A stretch of 64,000 nucleotides of DNA from Tubiluchus corallicola (GCA_030141605.1 JAQGDQ010000283.1:236321-300320), one strand, 5' to 3'. Positions 11,399 to 27,063 are shown, counted from the first letter of the stretch. Notes: generated from the sequence alone by a model not told the origin. Program-made: numbers and translations.

Positions 11399-14300
11399 AG
11401 ATGGTTGGAAAGATGATGTACGTCTACCGCAATGTGTGGAAAAGGACAGCCAAATGAATGTTAAAGTATAGATAAAAGCAAAAAATCACAGAAAATGGTG
11501 GTAACTGTGGAAAATGAATTAGGCATGATTGAGCGATAAAAAACTTGACTATGCACTGTAGGGTTCAAAATTCAACCAGCTCAGCTGCTTGTTTTAATTT
11601 ATGAGTTTATTCAGGCTGAGATATTTCATTTTAATTACATGTAGTGTGCAGATTTTACTGTAATTACCTCTCAGTTATCTAGTATTTGGCAAGAATGTCT
11701 GAAATATTTTTTTTAAATACAGGTACTTATCCTTTTTTTAAAAAAACTTGAGAAATTTAAAACATTCTAAACATAATTACATCAGATATGTTAATTAGCT
11801 TTTATTAATTAGTAGGTTAAGATGATTACTACAATTATTGTAATTAAGATGCTTATGTATGTAAACAAGATTTACTTTGGAAAAAACTGAAGGTTTTCTG
11901 AGCATCGTGTCTTTACGGAACATTTTTATCTTTCGCTCAATATTAGAGAAAATTTTATAGCGACAGCTGTCTTACTGATAATTAATACAACAAACAATAG
12001 AAAGCAACAGCAAAACCTTAACTGCTGATATCTGAAAGACGTACCTTCTCAAACTGCACTTACGTTTGAGCTTAATGACGTAGCTACTTCGATTTACTTT
12101 TGAGCTTAATAACAGTGTAGCTACTTCACTTAGAAAAGTGATTTTGTTGTCAAACTGTATAGAATTTAGCGGAGAAGGAGATAGTAATATTAACTGTAAA
12201 TTCAACTCCCCTTCTTTAACTAGTTTTGCAATGAAATCTCATTGTCATAAATTTTGTGAAATGCTACAAGCTTAGTAGCTAGTGGGTCATTTGTTATTTG
12301 TTTACATGATGTTCTTTCCATGCCAAATTTATGCAAACTGAAGCAGAAAAGTCACCATTCAAATATTTGCTGTGTGAAAAACGGTTTGTTATTAAGAAAT
12401 GCTATAACTATAATATAAAAAAAACTTGTATGAAACCTAGATGTTTAATGAGCCAAAAAAATTAGGCGACATCCTGCTAAATTTGGAGCAGGAATCGAGA
12501 TCACGCTTGAAATAACAGATCATGTGTCCTGCTTCAATCAGAAATTGAATCATGCAGAATTCCTAACTTTACTCATGTAGATAGTACATGACTGTTGGAA
12601 TACCAAGAAATATTTAAACAGAATTGAATAAAATGGCCAATTGTGTGTATTCTGAAATTTCTGAACAATTAAAACTTATTTTAAAAGATATTCTGCTTTA
12701 CATACAAAAGGATAATTGCATGCTCAATATTTAATGGTTAGATGTACAAATTCTGAATGAGACTGTATTCTTTCTGCATGAATAAAATATAATTGTAGTA
12801 GTGATCTATCAAATTAATGAAAATATATTTCGATTTAATTGAATGTTATTGCTGACACCAAGGTTATAAATTGTTTATGTTGTATGTTTGCATATTATTA
12901 GCTGTGCAATACTACTAGCCTTAGTAGCCTGCAGTTGCTTGGTCCCATAACTTTATTCACTAGCTTTCACCCCTTTTGCACAATAATTTGCCGTTCCAAG
13001 TCTTTTTGGAGTTTGTTGAGCAGAGCTCTCCAGTCTGCTTGTTGTTACAGATGTTATCAATGTGCATAGCACATGTAAGGTATACTTGAAGCTTACCCAA
13101 TAAGATCCCCAGCCTCTCAGCTTCCTTGGTGGAGTCATTACGCATGGGTGTTGTGTACTCCAATGGTTTTTGTGAAAAGTGAAATAGGTGAAATTACTAC
13201 TTGCAAGCTATCGTAAGCAAACATTTGCCCCAGAAATTACCATTTACGCGAGCAGCAGAACTTTGGGAAACCACCAAATGCAGTTTATTTAAGTTCATGA
13301 CTGTTACATTTCAGTTAACTGAGTTTTTATTAACCTACTTACAATTAAATTACAAGAATTAATTTGCACCATATTTTATCTTTTGATGACATTAGATATA
13401 GAAATAGACATAGAAAACTTTTCAGTTTTGAGAATAAATCTCATTTTTGTCAATTTCTCGCTTCATGTCTTTGTGTTTAGTACATTCTATTCTCATACCA
13501 ATAGGGGTTTTTTTTCCTAAATTAGTGTAAATTTCTGGATTTTCGATGAACTATTTTTTGGCATTATTAATTACAAAAATTTTTTAGTAAGTACCTTATT
13601 GCACTAATAGAAAACTGTGGTTTTAAAGTTTTTAGTAGTACCTTACATTAGTTATTTTTATTTCTACTTTTCTTTTGTTGCAGAAAAGTTACTTTTTTCA
13701 TCAGGACATTGATTCTAGGACATTTCAATCAGATGTATCACTATTGTTAATTACAATTATGCAACGTTGTAAGTGAGAGGCAATGCAGCCATCAATTCCG
13801 CTGAGTCTTTAAATGTAGGATACTTTATTGGTCAAGCTATTATCAAGCTACTAACTCCTTCAACAATAGGGTTAAACAGGAGGCATATGCATGCAGTTTT
13901 GAGTTTTTGTGCTTCTAAGCTCGTTTATTACAATAACTGCTGTCAAATTGTGATAGCAAAATTCATATCATTCATTTACATGATTCCTCATAGTAATTAT
14001 CGGCAGATGATAGTGACAAAATGACAGATTTTGTGCAATAAAGTAATTAAATCAGCACTCTGGCATGCATTCTCATTCTCGTTAGAAAACTACAATAAAA
14101 CAAGTAATTCAAACCACAATAAACTTAAAATGATAAAGTAATTATGAAGTTGTTTATTAAAAGTAATATAGATTGTACACAAAATGAACATAGTAATATG
14201 TAATTTATCAATGGTTTACAACATTTGGCACATTTAAATGAAATGAAATGGAAAATGTGCTTATCAGGTGTATAAGTTCAGAATGAGGACATGCCTTTGC

Positions 14301-17300
14301 AAATTGAAGGTACGAAGGATTTGATGAATTCACAATTAAACATCGACTTGGAACAGTTGACTGAAAGTCTAAATAAACACATACGAGGTTTAGTGAGCAA
14401 GAAATTGTGCTGTGTTTGGACTTTGGTATATAATTTTACTAGCTAGTGACAACTATTATAATCATAATTATTTATTTACAGTAAAAATGCTTAAGAAAGT
14501 AACTTAGGCCTGCAATAATTATATACAACTATACAAGTATTTGACATAAAATTAATATAAACATTTAAATTAGTTACACACATGGCACAGTAAAAATGAG
14601 CATTCAGAAACTTGGTACATTTTGCGGTTTTTGATTATGCTTTTGCATATCAAGATAGTGCATTTAGCACTGTAAAGAAGTGCAGACTTTTAGAAATGAC
14701 AAGTACATGTATAAAACCTTACCCATTTTTTACATTATAACAAATGGGATGTAACAATTTAAAGGTCTACAAAGTACTAGTATAACAATTTACTATAAGA
14801 ATACATTGGCAGTAAAAAACCGTTACAAACTAACATCATTACACAAAAATAAGGCTTTTTTATACTGTATGGACATCACAGAAAAACATTTCTTTTTTGC
14901 ACGTTTATAGTTAAGGAAACACTGACCACAAGTAACTTTATCTGTAAAATGCACCGTCTATGCATTTACATACATGTAGCTCTATATGTCTGCAACTAGT
15001 CTGACGTCATGTTCAGCTGGAACTAAATTTAGCAGTTTAAAGCTTTAGTAAAGTCCAGCAATACGTTCCTGGTGGGGCAGTGTTACAGTTACTCAGACTG
15101 TGACTCAGTTTTTCACAAGTAAAAATAATTTAGTTATAGTTTATTATGCCCGTAAATAAACAAAGCAATTTATCTTCACAGTAGCATGGTTAACATGTGT
15201 ATCAACGAGGAGTGCAGGATGCAATGAATTCCACATTCTGGGCATCTCTTTGCAAAACATATTAAGCCACAAGAATGATAATCTTATTTGGATTTCTGCT
15301 GCTGATGAGTTTACACAACTAACAGAAAACGTATAACATTAAGCGTAAGCGTGTAGATTTTGTTGCATTTAAATAAGACACGTGGCACGGCTTTCACACA
15401 GTTCTTTGATCTGCTGAATAAACTGCATGTTACAAATTATGATACGAATATGACGCTTTTAAACAACTACATTTTGTGGCAAAACGTTTGACATAAAAGA
15501 CTGCCTCCTAAATATTTTCTACATTTTTTTCGACAAAATTGCGTTACGTAAGCAACACAAAATCATGTAGTTCAAAATCTTACTTGTAACTGAGTAATTC
15601 AACATACCATGATAAAAACAATAACTCGCAAGACTATACTATAACGTCGAGTTCTTATTGTGATGATTGTACTTTATCAAAAAATTATTTTATATTCATT
15701 TAATCACTAGGCGTATATAAACTAGCTAACTCTTCATATTGAGTTCCTGTTTGAATATTTGAAAAATTACTAATTTTTGTGCTTCGGAGTCTGAAATATG
15801 GTTTTTAAAAAGATAAAAAAGTTTGTCAATGAAATGAATGTAACCAGATAATCATTTCTTCAGTTAAAAGGCAAAGACAGTTCAGTTAAGCTATATAAAA
15901 CAGTTTTTGTCATAAGCTTTATAGCATTGCATAAAACAGTCAGTTCAATATACAGTAGTCGGGTAGCATAGCAATAAATGTGACCGATTTTTCAAGTTAT
16001 TTTTATAAGTTTCACATCTAGCATACCACCACATATAGAGTAATCATGGAAAAGACTTTCCAACATGACGCTTCAAAAAAAAGGAAAGAAACGCGTTCAT
16101 CTCTGAACAGCTGGCGTATTATTTTACGTAAACGCGCACATTAGACACTATTTATGTTCATCTCGGGTATGCTGGGCTCTTGACAAAGCACAGAGAGGGG
16201 CTTTGGCTAATCTAGCTTAGCGCCAGTACTAGATTATAAACATCATCGAGTTGTTTTAAACAGCAAATGGTGAGGTTGCAAGCTCAAATACTGCTAATGA
16301 GCGTGGATAATAATTTTAAACATATTGAGAAAGCAGTTTAATGTACAGCTGGTTTCTTAAGGTTTATTCACGGTAATACTTGAAAAGAAAGCATCAATAT
16401 TTGTGTAAAATTTCGCACAGCATGCGCACTTATAAACAAAGTTCTACCCACTACTTTTGTTTACACTATTCACAATTAGAGCTTGCGATGCTGTGAAAAC
16501 AGGTTTTCTTTTCTAAATAATATTTTGCCTTTTGTGCAATGGAGTATAAAAAATAATGTTTAGTAGATTATAAAGCCAACTCTACGATTATAACTAATTA
16601 TTAACTATTGCCACAAAACGAAATAATCCTCAAACAATTTTTGCTTGGTCTAGTCACAGTCATGCGCTGCAGAGATAACTCGTTTTGACCCTGCGCGAGT
16701 TTGCTGTCGTGCTTGGCAAATCTAAAAAACACATAATGCATTCACAGGTGGTAACTTATTCTAGCACTTCGATTAGGCGTACAATACAAAGGAGATACTG
16801 CGTAAACGTGAAACAATGAGACAGCTTCCTCGGTACATAGTAACTGTAATTACAATGAAGTACCATTTACGTTTCTCGAGTAAACCAATGAGATAAATTG
16901 TTAAAGTCTGAACTAAGCAATATCACAAGCGCCAACAATAACCAAGCCTTACAATTATAAGTAGCCATAAAAGACAAAAAATGAAATCATATTTATGTAT
17001 TCAAACATTAGTTTGCTAAATACAACATGTCAAAGAGCCCCAAATAAAGACTCAAACAGCTTCACGAATAGTTTTAGCTGTTTCATTTGAACAAGAATGC
17101 GATGAGGTAAGTGGGGACTGAGCAACCAGGCTGAAACCACAAAACTAGCGGGCTACCCAAAACTACCCATTCAGACATCTCCTAATCGGTTGCATCTGTA
17201 TCTGCATGACCAGCGGGCAGATAGGAATACTTGACCAATCTATCTGGAAACCCAACCGTGTGGAGACTTTTTGCAATGCAACACCAAATAAACAACATCT

Positions 17301-20300
17301 ACCCAGAAACGTTTTGACTATGCGCCCCATGAGGGGTGCTTAATTGACATCGACGCCGCTTGAAAGACATCATTCGGAATCCATATCCTAAAAACACCAA
17401 TCAGTGAAGCATGTAATAAATATTGAAACCCTAAGCGCATTTTGAATATTCCGCCTTTCAGAACAACTAAAGTATTAAATCACTCTTGCTGAAACTCATA
17501 AAAAATTTTCATTCCAATGAAGGATCATAATTAAAGTCAGATGGAAAACTTTGTATAGCCACCATTCGATAACCGTATGTCGGCCATCTTTACAATTTAG
17601 AACCCAAAAACGATTACACGCTTTGTGTTTACACGTGTTATTTTCTATAGCCATTTTAATCAGGCGCCCCTGGCCAACACATTTTGGGTGAATGCGAAGC
17701 ACATATGGGCCGCACCTCGTGTGCTCCTAGTGGGATAGTGGCACGGTTAAACGCGCAAATGTAGGATGTTGAAAGACTGATACAAGCTTTCAGATGAATT
17801 TAGTTCTATTGAGTTTTACGAGGATTTGGAGAACGCAAATTTCAGTTTCTTATACAAGCGATCTCTAAAGGTGGCCAGACAAACACACTTGTGCCTACGG
17901 GTCTGGCTTCTTAAAAATTTTGGCCTTATCTCATTAGGTTTCTGCTAAATTTGTCAACTGAAAAGATGAATTCCAAATGAGAAGTTGAAATCTGCTGAAA
18001 TCCAAATTATTGGCCTAATGCCTCAAATACCAAAAATACGTAAGAAGTCGTTAAACTGACCCCTGTCCAGCTATCCCAGGTGATCAGTGATCGCTGGGAG
18101 AGAATTTATCATTTACGGTCATATATCATTACGCGACGGCCACAGCAGGTTCTCCTCCACAACTAGTCAACAACATATCAAAATGTCAGCCACATACAAA
18201 ACTGCTGATGTACCCAAATATTTGCCATGTTATCTGATATGTTAACAATGAGTCCACTCATAGCAGGAGCTCACAGCATGTGTGAAACCATCGCCTACAG
18301 TACATTCTTTGAAGAACTGTCCCAGCTGTTGGGTTACTGTTGAACTTGGATGAATTTGCAAACATCTAAGTAAAGAGACTGACCGACTGAGAAGATGTGG
18401 TACAAATATGTGGTACAACTGATAATGACTTGAAATGCACTATAATAATTTACTCTTCCTGGCTTCCTACAAGCCGTCTGGCACACAAAGAAGCCGCTTT
18501 TTGTGCAACTAGCTCACATGTCTTTGAAAGCTATATAGCCCTAGATGGAGGTCACATAATGGCATTTTCTGGATGGACAAAAACTGGACAATATAGTACT
18601 GCCCATCCTCACCATCCAATTACTTACCAGAGCCATCTTGAAGTAACCTGTTACTCAAGGCAATTAATGAAGAGAGGGATGACATGAGGAACTGTTGACC
18701 AAATGCTAATTAGCAAATTCTGTTCCATAAAATACTGCAAGTTCTCTGTAATACAGCTCCACTCACATTGATTTCAACAAATTTCAAAGAAATTAATCTA
18801 GTACCTACTGGACTCTTTTAATGTCTTTTGTCTCATGAGCAATTACTTTCAGTGGACTCAAGTAGTAAGATATCAAATTCTGGTGCTCGTGTCAAGTTAT
18901 ATACATATATTTATCTATAGGTAATTGTGGAGTTTATTGCCATATTAAGTGTAAAGTGTAAAGAATTACTAGTTAAAGCTCTAAAGTTTAAACTGTAAAG
19001 TAATAAAAACTACATAAACTTAAAAAAACATAGGTAGATAAAATTCACTAAGATTTTACAAACTCAACTAAACATAAAGTTCTGTTAAATTCCATCTCGT
19101 CTAGCGTTCTCCTTCAACTTTTTCTACTTGCCGCATGAGCCCGCAATAACAGACATTAGTTACAACAGAAGTAAAAAAATACTGGAATTTTTTAAAACTT
19201 TTTCATACGAACAGGTGTTAAATACCAACCAAACATTCGCAGATCGTTAAATTACGTATATGGCGCATTAGTACCCCCTACAATAATAGTCTATAGACTA
19301 ATCTTGATAACTTTTAACGACTGAAAAGCACCAGCGATATTGAACAACCTCCCGCAGAACTTAATCACACACTCCCTCTTTGAATCATTGTACAGTACCG
19401 GAGAATACAGATCACACTGAAAACTCTTAAAAGTAATGACTGACGTAACAGATGCCACTGAACTTGCTGGAGAGATTAGAAAAGGATTTAGGCTTTTAGT
19501 TTAAATTTTTTTACAAAAATTCCTCGAGGCCTAACAAGCGGAATCGATTCAAGTTTTCAGGTATTTGTACGTGAACAGACCGTCCTTGAAATTTAAGTAC
19601 TTTCAATAACATAAAAAGTTCACTAGAATGTTCAGTCAAATAATTTTCTTATTTATAATAGCACTAGACACATTTTCACTATTGCCAAATTAGAAAATTT
19701 GAGAAAACCAAGAAAGAAAGCAGAATCTACAAGGTGCTGCGTAACAAGATGCTTCATTATTCCGCACAATGGACATTTATTCCAAGCTCCTTTTTCGAAC
19801 AATACTTACAGTATTCTTATTTAGAGAATATCTAAAATGTGCTTGTCCTGTAAATTGTATTTTGTTTGATACTTGAACTTTTTACATGAACTTGAAGCTA
19901 ATGCACCCCAGCCAATAACAACAAGGCCGCTTAATTTTCTCAACTGTGAATAGCCATGATACTTCGCGCGGAACATCAACAACAGCTCCCAAACTAGCGA
20001 CTTCGCGTAAAAAATCCCGCAGGGTGCTGCGTACGTAATAAGCAGCAGCTGCATTAAGGTATTTGCTGGATGATCAAAAGCATAATCCGCACTGATGGCT
20101 CCCTCGTCCATCAAACTCGACGCGCTTCTACATTACAGAATAGACGAGATACACGAGCGCCGGAAGCTTGTGCATTCTTGGGCTTCTTACAAGCCATCGT
20201 CTTTGCAAAGAAGCCAGACTAGTGCTACGGTTTGCGCAAAGCGTGATACCTTATCTGCAAAGCTAATGACGATCCCACCCAGCGCTACCGACGCACAAGT

Positions 20301-22170
20301 GTTAAATAATAATAGAACATTGACACCTAATCGAGTCAACTCTGTTCGTCCGTGATTCTGCAGCTTCATCATGTATTAACACATAAAGTTAACTTCTTTG
20401 GTAATTAAACAAATAATGAAGCAGGCAGAAGCGATAACTGTACACATTACAAGATCAAAACGGTGTTTTAACTCTCAAAGATTTGACGTATAAAATTACC
20501 AGTAATCTCAGACTATTTCAGTACTGCAACAAAAAGTCGCTAAAATTATTTTAAATGCCATTTGGACCATAGGACAAGGAGAAAGCATATTTTGGTGGCA
20601 AAATAACTACAAGTTATATCTGCACTGCACAACGCATGGTTAACGTCTTAGTTATTTCTAAATTACTCTGTCTGTCAGTCAGCTAGGGTTATTTACAGGA
20701 GTGTTAGCAAAGCCAAAATCCCCTCAAAGCATTACTTGTTCTGGCTGTGTTCTAATATTACACATTTTTCATAACACACACATTGCTTGGTGGTCTGGCA
20801 CAGCATGAATTTGGCTAATTTTTCTTTAAACGTCTAGCTTATACAGTACAGCATTTCCACGCTTTCAGTTGAAAAAACAAGGTTCACACGTTCCACGATA
20901 CCAGACAATTTTTACATTTAAAAAACGTTCTGCAGATCATATTAGTAGACTCTTGAGCGTTGTAGTGCATCTAGCCAAATGAAACATGCACAGAAAGAAA
21001 GCCAGCACTGTTGTTGACAAGTTTCACAATAAGTCTAGTATATGTATATGTATAATACAAAATGCGGTCAGTTTACAAGTAATAAATGGTTTAATTGATG
21101 ACTGCATGAAAACAGAGGCAATTACCTTAATAAACATTATATAAAATGCAATAATAATAAAAAAAGTTGACAAAAAACTGGCACGTTTTAAAAAACTGAT
21201 GTATCTACTAACAGTTTTCCTGTTAATAAAATTTGGGATGTACAGTGAAGATAAATTATATACAATAACAAAGAGAAAATATGCAATAGTATAGAAAACA
21301 ACACATAATACAAATTAAAGTAATATGTCTGTACATCAACAAAAAAATATGAGAAAGTAAAAAAAGAAGGCATAAAATCCCATAAAATTGTGTATAATTG
21401 CCTGAAATTAGTCTTTACCAAAAAGCCATATGCTAGGGTGTTGTTATAATTGCCCAAGCTCCGCAAAAACCAATTTCTTTACCGTGGCATCAATCAAGTT
21501 ACCCGAGAGATCACCAAGCTAGATGTCATTGTACTATTCAGAGAAGAAAATTGGGTGGGACAATTGTCTAAATTCCCAGAACGGTCTACGTAATCTCATC
21601 ATTGCAAAAAATTAACCTGGTACACACAGACTAAGGCAGCTTGCTACCATTTTGAGCAATTAGGCTGCATAACTGTGAGATGGAGAGAGCAAACATAATG
21701 TAAGCCTTTCCCACTCACAGCTTACTGAGTGTTCCCATATGCTAAACTTAATTTAACCGGTTCAACATATCTGAACAACGGAATTAGAAGGTAACACATA
21801 ACCTTCAACTTTATTAACTGAACTAAACGGCAATTCTCCAATCCAAAGCATGCTAAAGATGAAAAAAGATCGCAAAATGTCACCTGATCCTTTCAGTAAT
21901 CATTTCATAACTTTGAATTGTCTCTGTGCAGACGTTGTTGGTTCATTGGAATATTTAGCTGATTACTCTGTAAGAGAATAGAAAGGAGAGATACATAGAA
22001 TGAAAGATGAGCACAAGAAAGAAGAACATGCAAACAACATAAAGAATGTTGCACTAGAAGATAATACAGGCATAGCTGAACATCACATGTATACTTCAAG
22101 TTTCAGCATGTTTCTCTTACTAATGATCACAGTTACACAGAATTGAGTCAGAACATGTACACTAAATCAC

Positions 22171-22300
<130 letters not shown>

Positions 22301-22414
22301 AGTTACAGAAGAAATAGATTCGCTAACAGATTTTCAAAGTATGGGTAATTTGCTGCCTTTTGCTTATTATATAAATTCGCTCTAAAAAATCAAATGAAAT
22401 TTTGACAGATAGTA

Positions 22415-24789
22415 CTAAACATCCAGAGACATAATCTGATTAGTATCACTTACATCTATGTAGTCGTAAGCACGTGGAGTAACTCTAGGGTTCGTCCGAT
22501 GAGGACGCACTGTAATTGGAGGACTAGGTGGTGCTGGTTTTGGTCGTGAATACGGTGTTCCACTTCGGTGAGGTAACACTGCTTCTTGTGGGAGAGGCAC
22601 CGTTGGGTATCCCTGGTACGGAGTTGTGCTGCGCTGCTGTTGTGATGTTGGATCAGGAACATAGCGTGGCTGTGATGACGGCATCGTGCTGATACCTCCA
22701 TTCATATGATAATGTGAACTGGGGTGGACATTGCTTCGACTTCCAAGATTACTGACCGATCGAGTCGGCGGTGCTGGCGGCTGCTGCCGCATTCGAGCAT
22801 CACCTGTTTGATACAACAATGAAAATTAACACACCCTGCTCATAAACTTTTTACCTGTAATCCCCCTATAATCCCACGTATCAATTAAAGGTAAAACAGC
22901 TGATTACTGCTACTTACCATTGCACCTGCTATCTTTGGCTTGTTGTATTATCTACTCCACAAATTATTAAACATAATTTTGAGGCTTCAAGACATCAAGC
23001 AAAGAACTTTTGTGAGAAGTCTTCCAGCCAATTAAAATACCTCAAAACTTCAAAATCTCATTAATAATCTCACAAAAATCTTTCGCATAATCATTTCTAA
23101 TACATGATAACAATGCTGAATGACAGTAGTCAAACAGGTTTAGGAAAAAAAATCTATCACTGTGCAGTATTATGCAAATACCTTGATTAGACAACAGCAC
23201 TGTTGGTAGATTTCCCTGCGAAGTCTGAAGACGTGCATACGCCGAATAGGGATCTTGTCCAATGCGCCCGTACCCATACTGTTGCCGTCGCAATGCATCA
23301 GAGAGATCCTCCATGTCATCATCCACGACCCGTGGTTGTGACCCCATGTGGCTGCCAGCATATGCCTCCCGGAAAGTTTTGTATGTTGGCGACCCACTCT
23401 GATAGAGGTTGGCATTCTCCAAAGTTGCATCATCAAGGTAAAAACCTCGACTGCCTGCAACCGTTTTGTCGACATAGATGCCACCGCCACCTTCTGAGAA
23501 GTCATCCCTGGCCAGGTCATCCATGTGGCTGTACATTTCGACAGTATTCGACTTACTTTCTGTTTCGACAACAGCTGGAAATGCATTAAATTTTCAACTT
23601 TTATTAAAACTACTAAGAAATCTGTTTTTTACACAAAACATATAAGTAATATATGAAATGAATTTGGTCATTTTAAGCAAAATTTTTTGTTAAACAACAG
23701 CTTCAACAGTATCAGTACTGTACCAATATACAGGGCTAGCAAGGACCTTCAACAAATTTCAATTTTGAATTGATATTATCATGTTATCAAATACATTTCT
23801 AAACATAAGTTCTTGCAGCATGGAGGCAAACAGTTTGTAATCTGTTTTATTACACGCCAAAACTTTTTGTGATCTAATCAGGCAATTTTCACACACTGCA
23901 TCTAAGAGAGTATTGTTAACATATAAGTAATATATGAAATGAATTTGGTCATTTTAAGCAAAATTTTTCGTTAAACAACAGCTTCAACAGTATCAGTACC
24001 GTACTAATATACAGGGCTAGCAAGGACCTTCAACAAATTTCAATTTTGAATTGATATTATCATGTTATCAAATACATTTCTAAAAATAAGTTCTTGCAGC
24101 ATGGAGGCAAACAGTTTGTAATCTGTTTTATTACACGCCAAAACTTTTTGTGATCTAATCAGGCAATTTTCACACACTGCATCTAAGAGAGTATTGTTAA
24201 ACTAGTGGAATTGATCTCACTACTAAACCAACTATTTTTTATAAATGGCCAACTTTCCAGTACGTTTTCTAAATATACATATATATTTCCCAGCTAGACC
24301 CACAGGTTCTACTTCCACAAATTTAAATCTTGCAATTCTGATACAGGTACACGGTCTGTTCGGATGGAAGGCAGGAAGAGACGACACTTATTTACATAGC
24401 AACAATGCAGCTGTGGCCAAACATTGACGCAAATATCCCCCTGTCAGTGCTGCTGAGTAGGCTCTAGACATGGAACATCCTGTGCTTGTATGCTAATGGT
24501 GTTTATGACAGCGTGATATAAATTTACATACGTAACGTGGAATGTGGAAAGAACGTGCACAAAAGAATGCATAATGCCTAGATTTTAAATTTTTATTATC
24601 CATGTTATTATGGTTTCAGGTTCCACATTGGTATCTATTTTTCTTACCTGCTACGTCTTAGCAACTTATACAATTTTTTCCAGAGAACGAATTCACATAA
24701 TCAACATTGATAGGGATACTGAAGTTATAATGGAAGTCAGCACATAATGGTAAACTTGAATACTTATGGAGAACTCACGAAATTCTCTC

Positions 24790-24863
<74 letters not shown>

Positions 24864-26979
24864 TCTTTTGCTCTCTCTCCCTCCCTCCCTCCCTCCCCTC
24901 TCTCTCTCTGTCTCCCCCGCACACTACTCCTGTCCTCCTCTGTTTGCCTGCCTCTTGTTCTGTTTCCTCTCTGCTCTACTTGCCCCTCCATCCCCACCAC
25001 TTCCCTCCCCTTTCCTTCTCTTCTCTCCTTCCTATCTTAATCGTCTGTTTCACTTCCTCCCTATGCTCTTCTGCACCCATCTTCTCCTTAAAAACGCCAA
25101 CACATTTAATTTTCCATTGCCCCTTACTAAGAACAGACGACACTCAACAACAAATCGGAATAGCTATGCCAAATTTTGATTTAAGAGATTGCCATCGAGA
25201 AAAAACTGCTTGTTATAAACTTGTAAATAGTGTTAAAGATTTGATTACTAAAGATGTTATGAATTAGATTGGAAATGCACTTTTCCTTATTTAATTATAG
25301 ATATTTGCATGAAGTTTGACTTATAAGTCACTATCTGTATGTATTTTGTTTCAGTATTATTATTAATCATCCAAACACATTGTAAATACACGTGATTTTT
25401 TTTAAATTGTTTTGTTTTCTTATTCACAATATTTTGCTTAGATCTTTGCATTAACTTTCTAGTCGCAATTTTAAATACGTAAATGTGCAAATTAGTAGAA
25501 TTTTTCCCTGCAAATAGAGGGGCTGTATTATTATTGCTTATAATAGTAAGAAATAAAGATTTATTTATTTCTTTTATATAAATGATATCCTTTACATAAC
25601 CTCCTCTAACTTTCACTGTCTCCTACGTCTCTCCCAAGTGCAAACATCTAAACAAACATTAAAGGAATTACTAGGCAAAGAATTTATTCTGTGGGTATGA
25701 TTAAAGCAATAACAGAACAAAGAATTTATGCTTACCATCTTCCAGTTTCTTCTGCTTTCTCCGTCGTATGAAGTAGATGATGAGTACGATATTGAAAGCT
25801 AGAAGTATGGCACCAGCTATACACACAGACACGATGATGATAAGAGGTATCTTCCCACTACCTCGCTTTACGGAAAGAACTGTAACAAAAAATAGTTAAT
25901 AAGAAAACAGGTAACAATTTTTAGTGATTACAAAACTAATATATGAGCATTTCGAATTTAAAAACGAAGGATGCGCTGTTGCGTAAATAACGGTGTTTTA
26001 ATCTCGTAATTGCAAAACGGGAAATGACAACAGATTCTTTGTCTCTTATTCGGAAACAAATGATTAGATGAACTCTTTGGCACTTTATTTTTTAAAACCA
26101 ATATATTTAATTCACTGTTGTTCGGGCTTTTCCACCAATTTCCTTGATAAAAAATATCACTTGGTATATGAAGCTGAAAATAATGAGCCCCAAGAACATT
26201 AACGGCACCAACCCAAAACGTTTGAAAGTAGACGTGCGCATCTGGAGTCAAGTCAAGTGAAAAAATGCACACATTGAGGCATTGTGCGAATCACAGTTTC
26301 AACAAAAAACAATTCAATTTTAATTTTGAGAAAGGACTAGGTTCACTCGTAAATGCTTTTGTTTACATTAGCAAAATGAAATACATTAAATTAAATTCTG
26401 AAGTTTAGAAATGAAATCTTTGAATGTTGCGACACCAGAGTGCACGGGGAGACAAGCTACTAAATAGTTACTGAGTGAGTCACTGTGGAATCAACTGCCT
26501 CCATAATCTCCCACATGCGTGATGCATTTCAAAAATTTAAACGGTTGAGAAAACAAAATGTGAGCGGCAATTTGAGAAATGTTTACAAACAAGCGCGGGA
26601 GAGTTGCAATCACCGATTCTTATAACTTGGCAGGAATGAGACTAGAAGTGTTTGCTTTAAAATCAGAAAACACACCGAAACTAAAGCGTCTGGTGTAAAT
26701 TATACACCATAATTAGTGCCGTGAGATAAGAAAATATTTTTGCGGAATGTTCTAAAATAACAATTACAAAACACCAATTTTATGCACCCAGATCAAGAAC
26801 AAAGTTTAAAAAAATGTACAAGAAAGTTACAGATTATACTGTTAGAAAACTAAACTCCGTGTATAACCATATTTATAATTACAGGAGATAGATGATAGAT
26901 AGACAGATAGATAGGTAGAGAGATAGACAGACAGACAGACAGACAGATAGATAGATAGAAGATATATATATATATATAT

Positions 26980-27063
<84 letters not shown>

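Noticed and set aside
18397-20372. Short ORFs with a vaguely similar Lys-Pro/Ser segment at 18460 and 20185
   Set aside because: The similarity is limited to about 20 bases and fits chance; no repeat boundaries are visible.
24747-25267. Ser/Leu-rich plus-strand ORFs and Arg/Glu-rich minus-strand ORF
   Set aside because: All are translations of the CT microsatellite and polypyrimidine tract in a nephrin-like intron.
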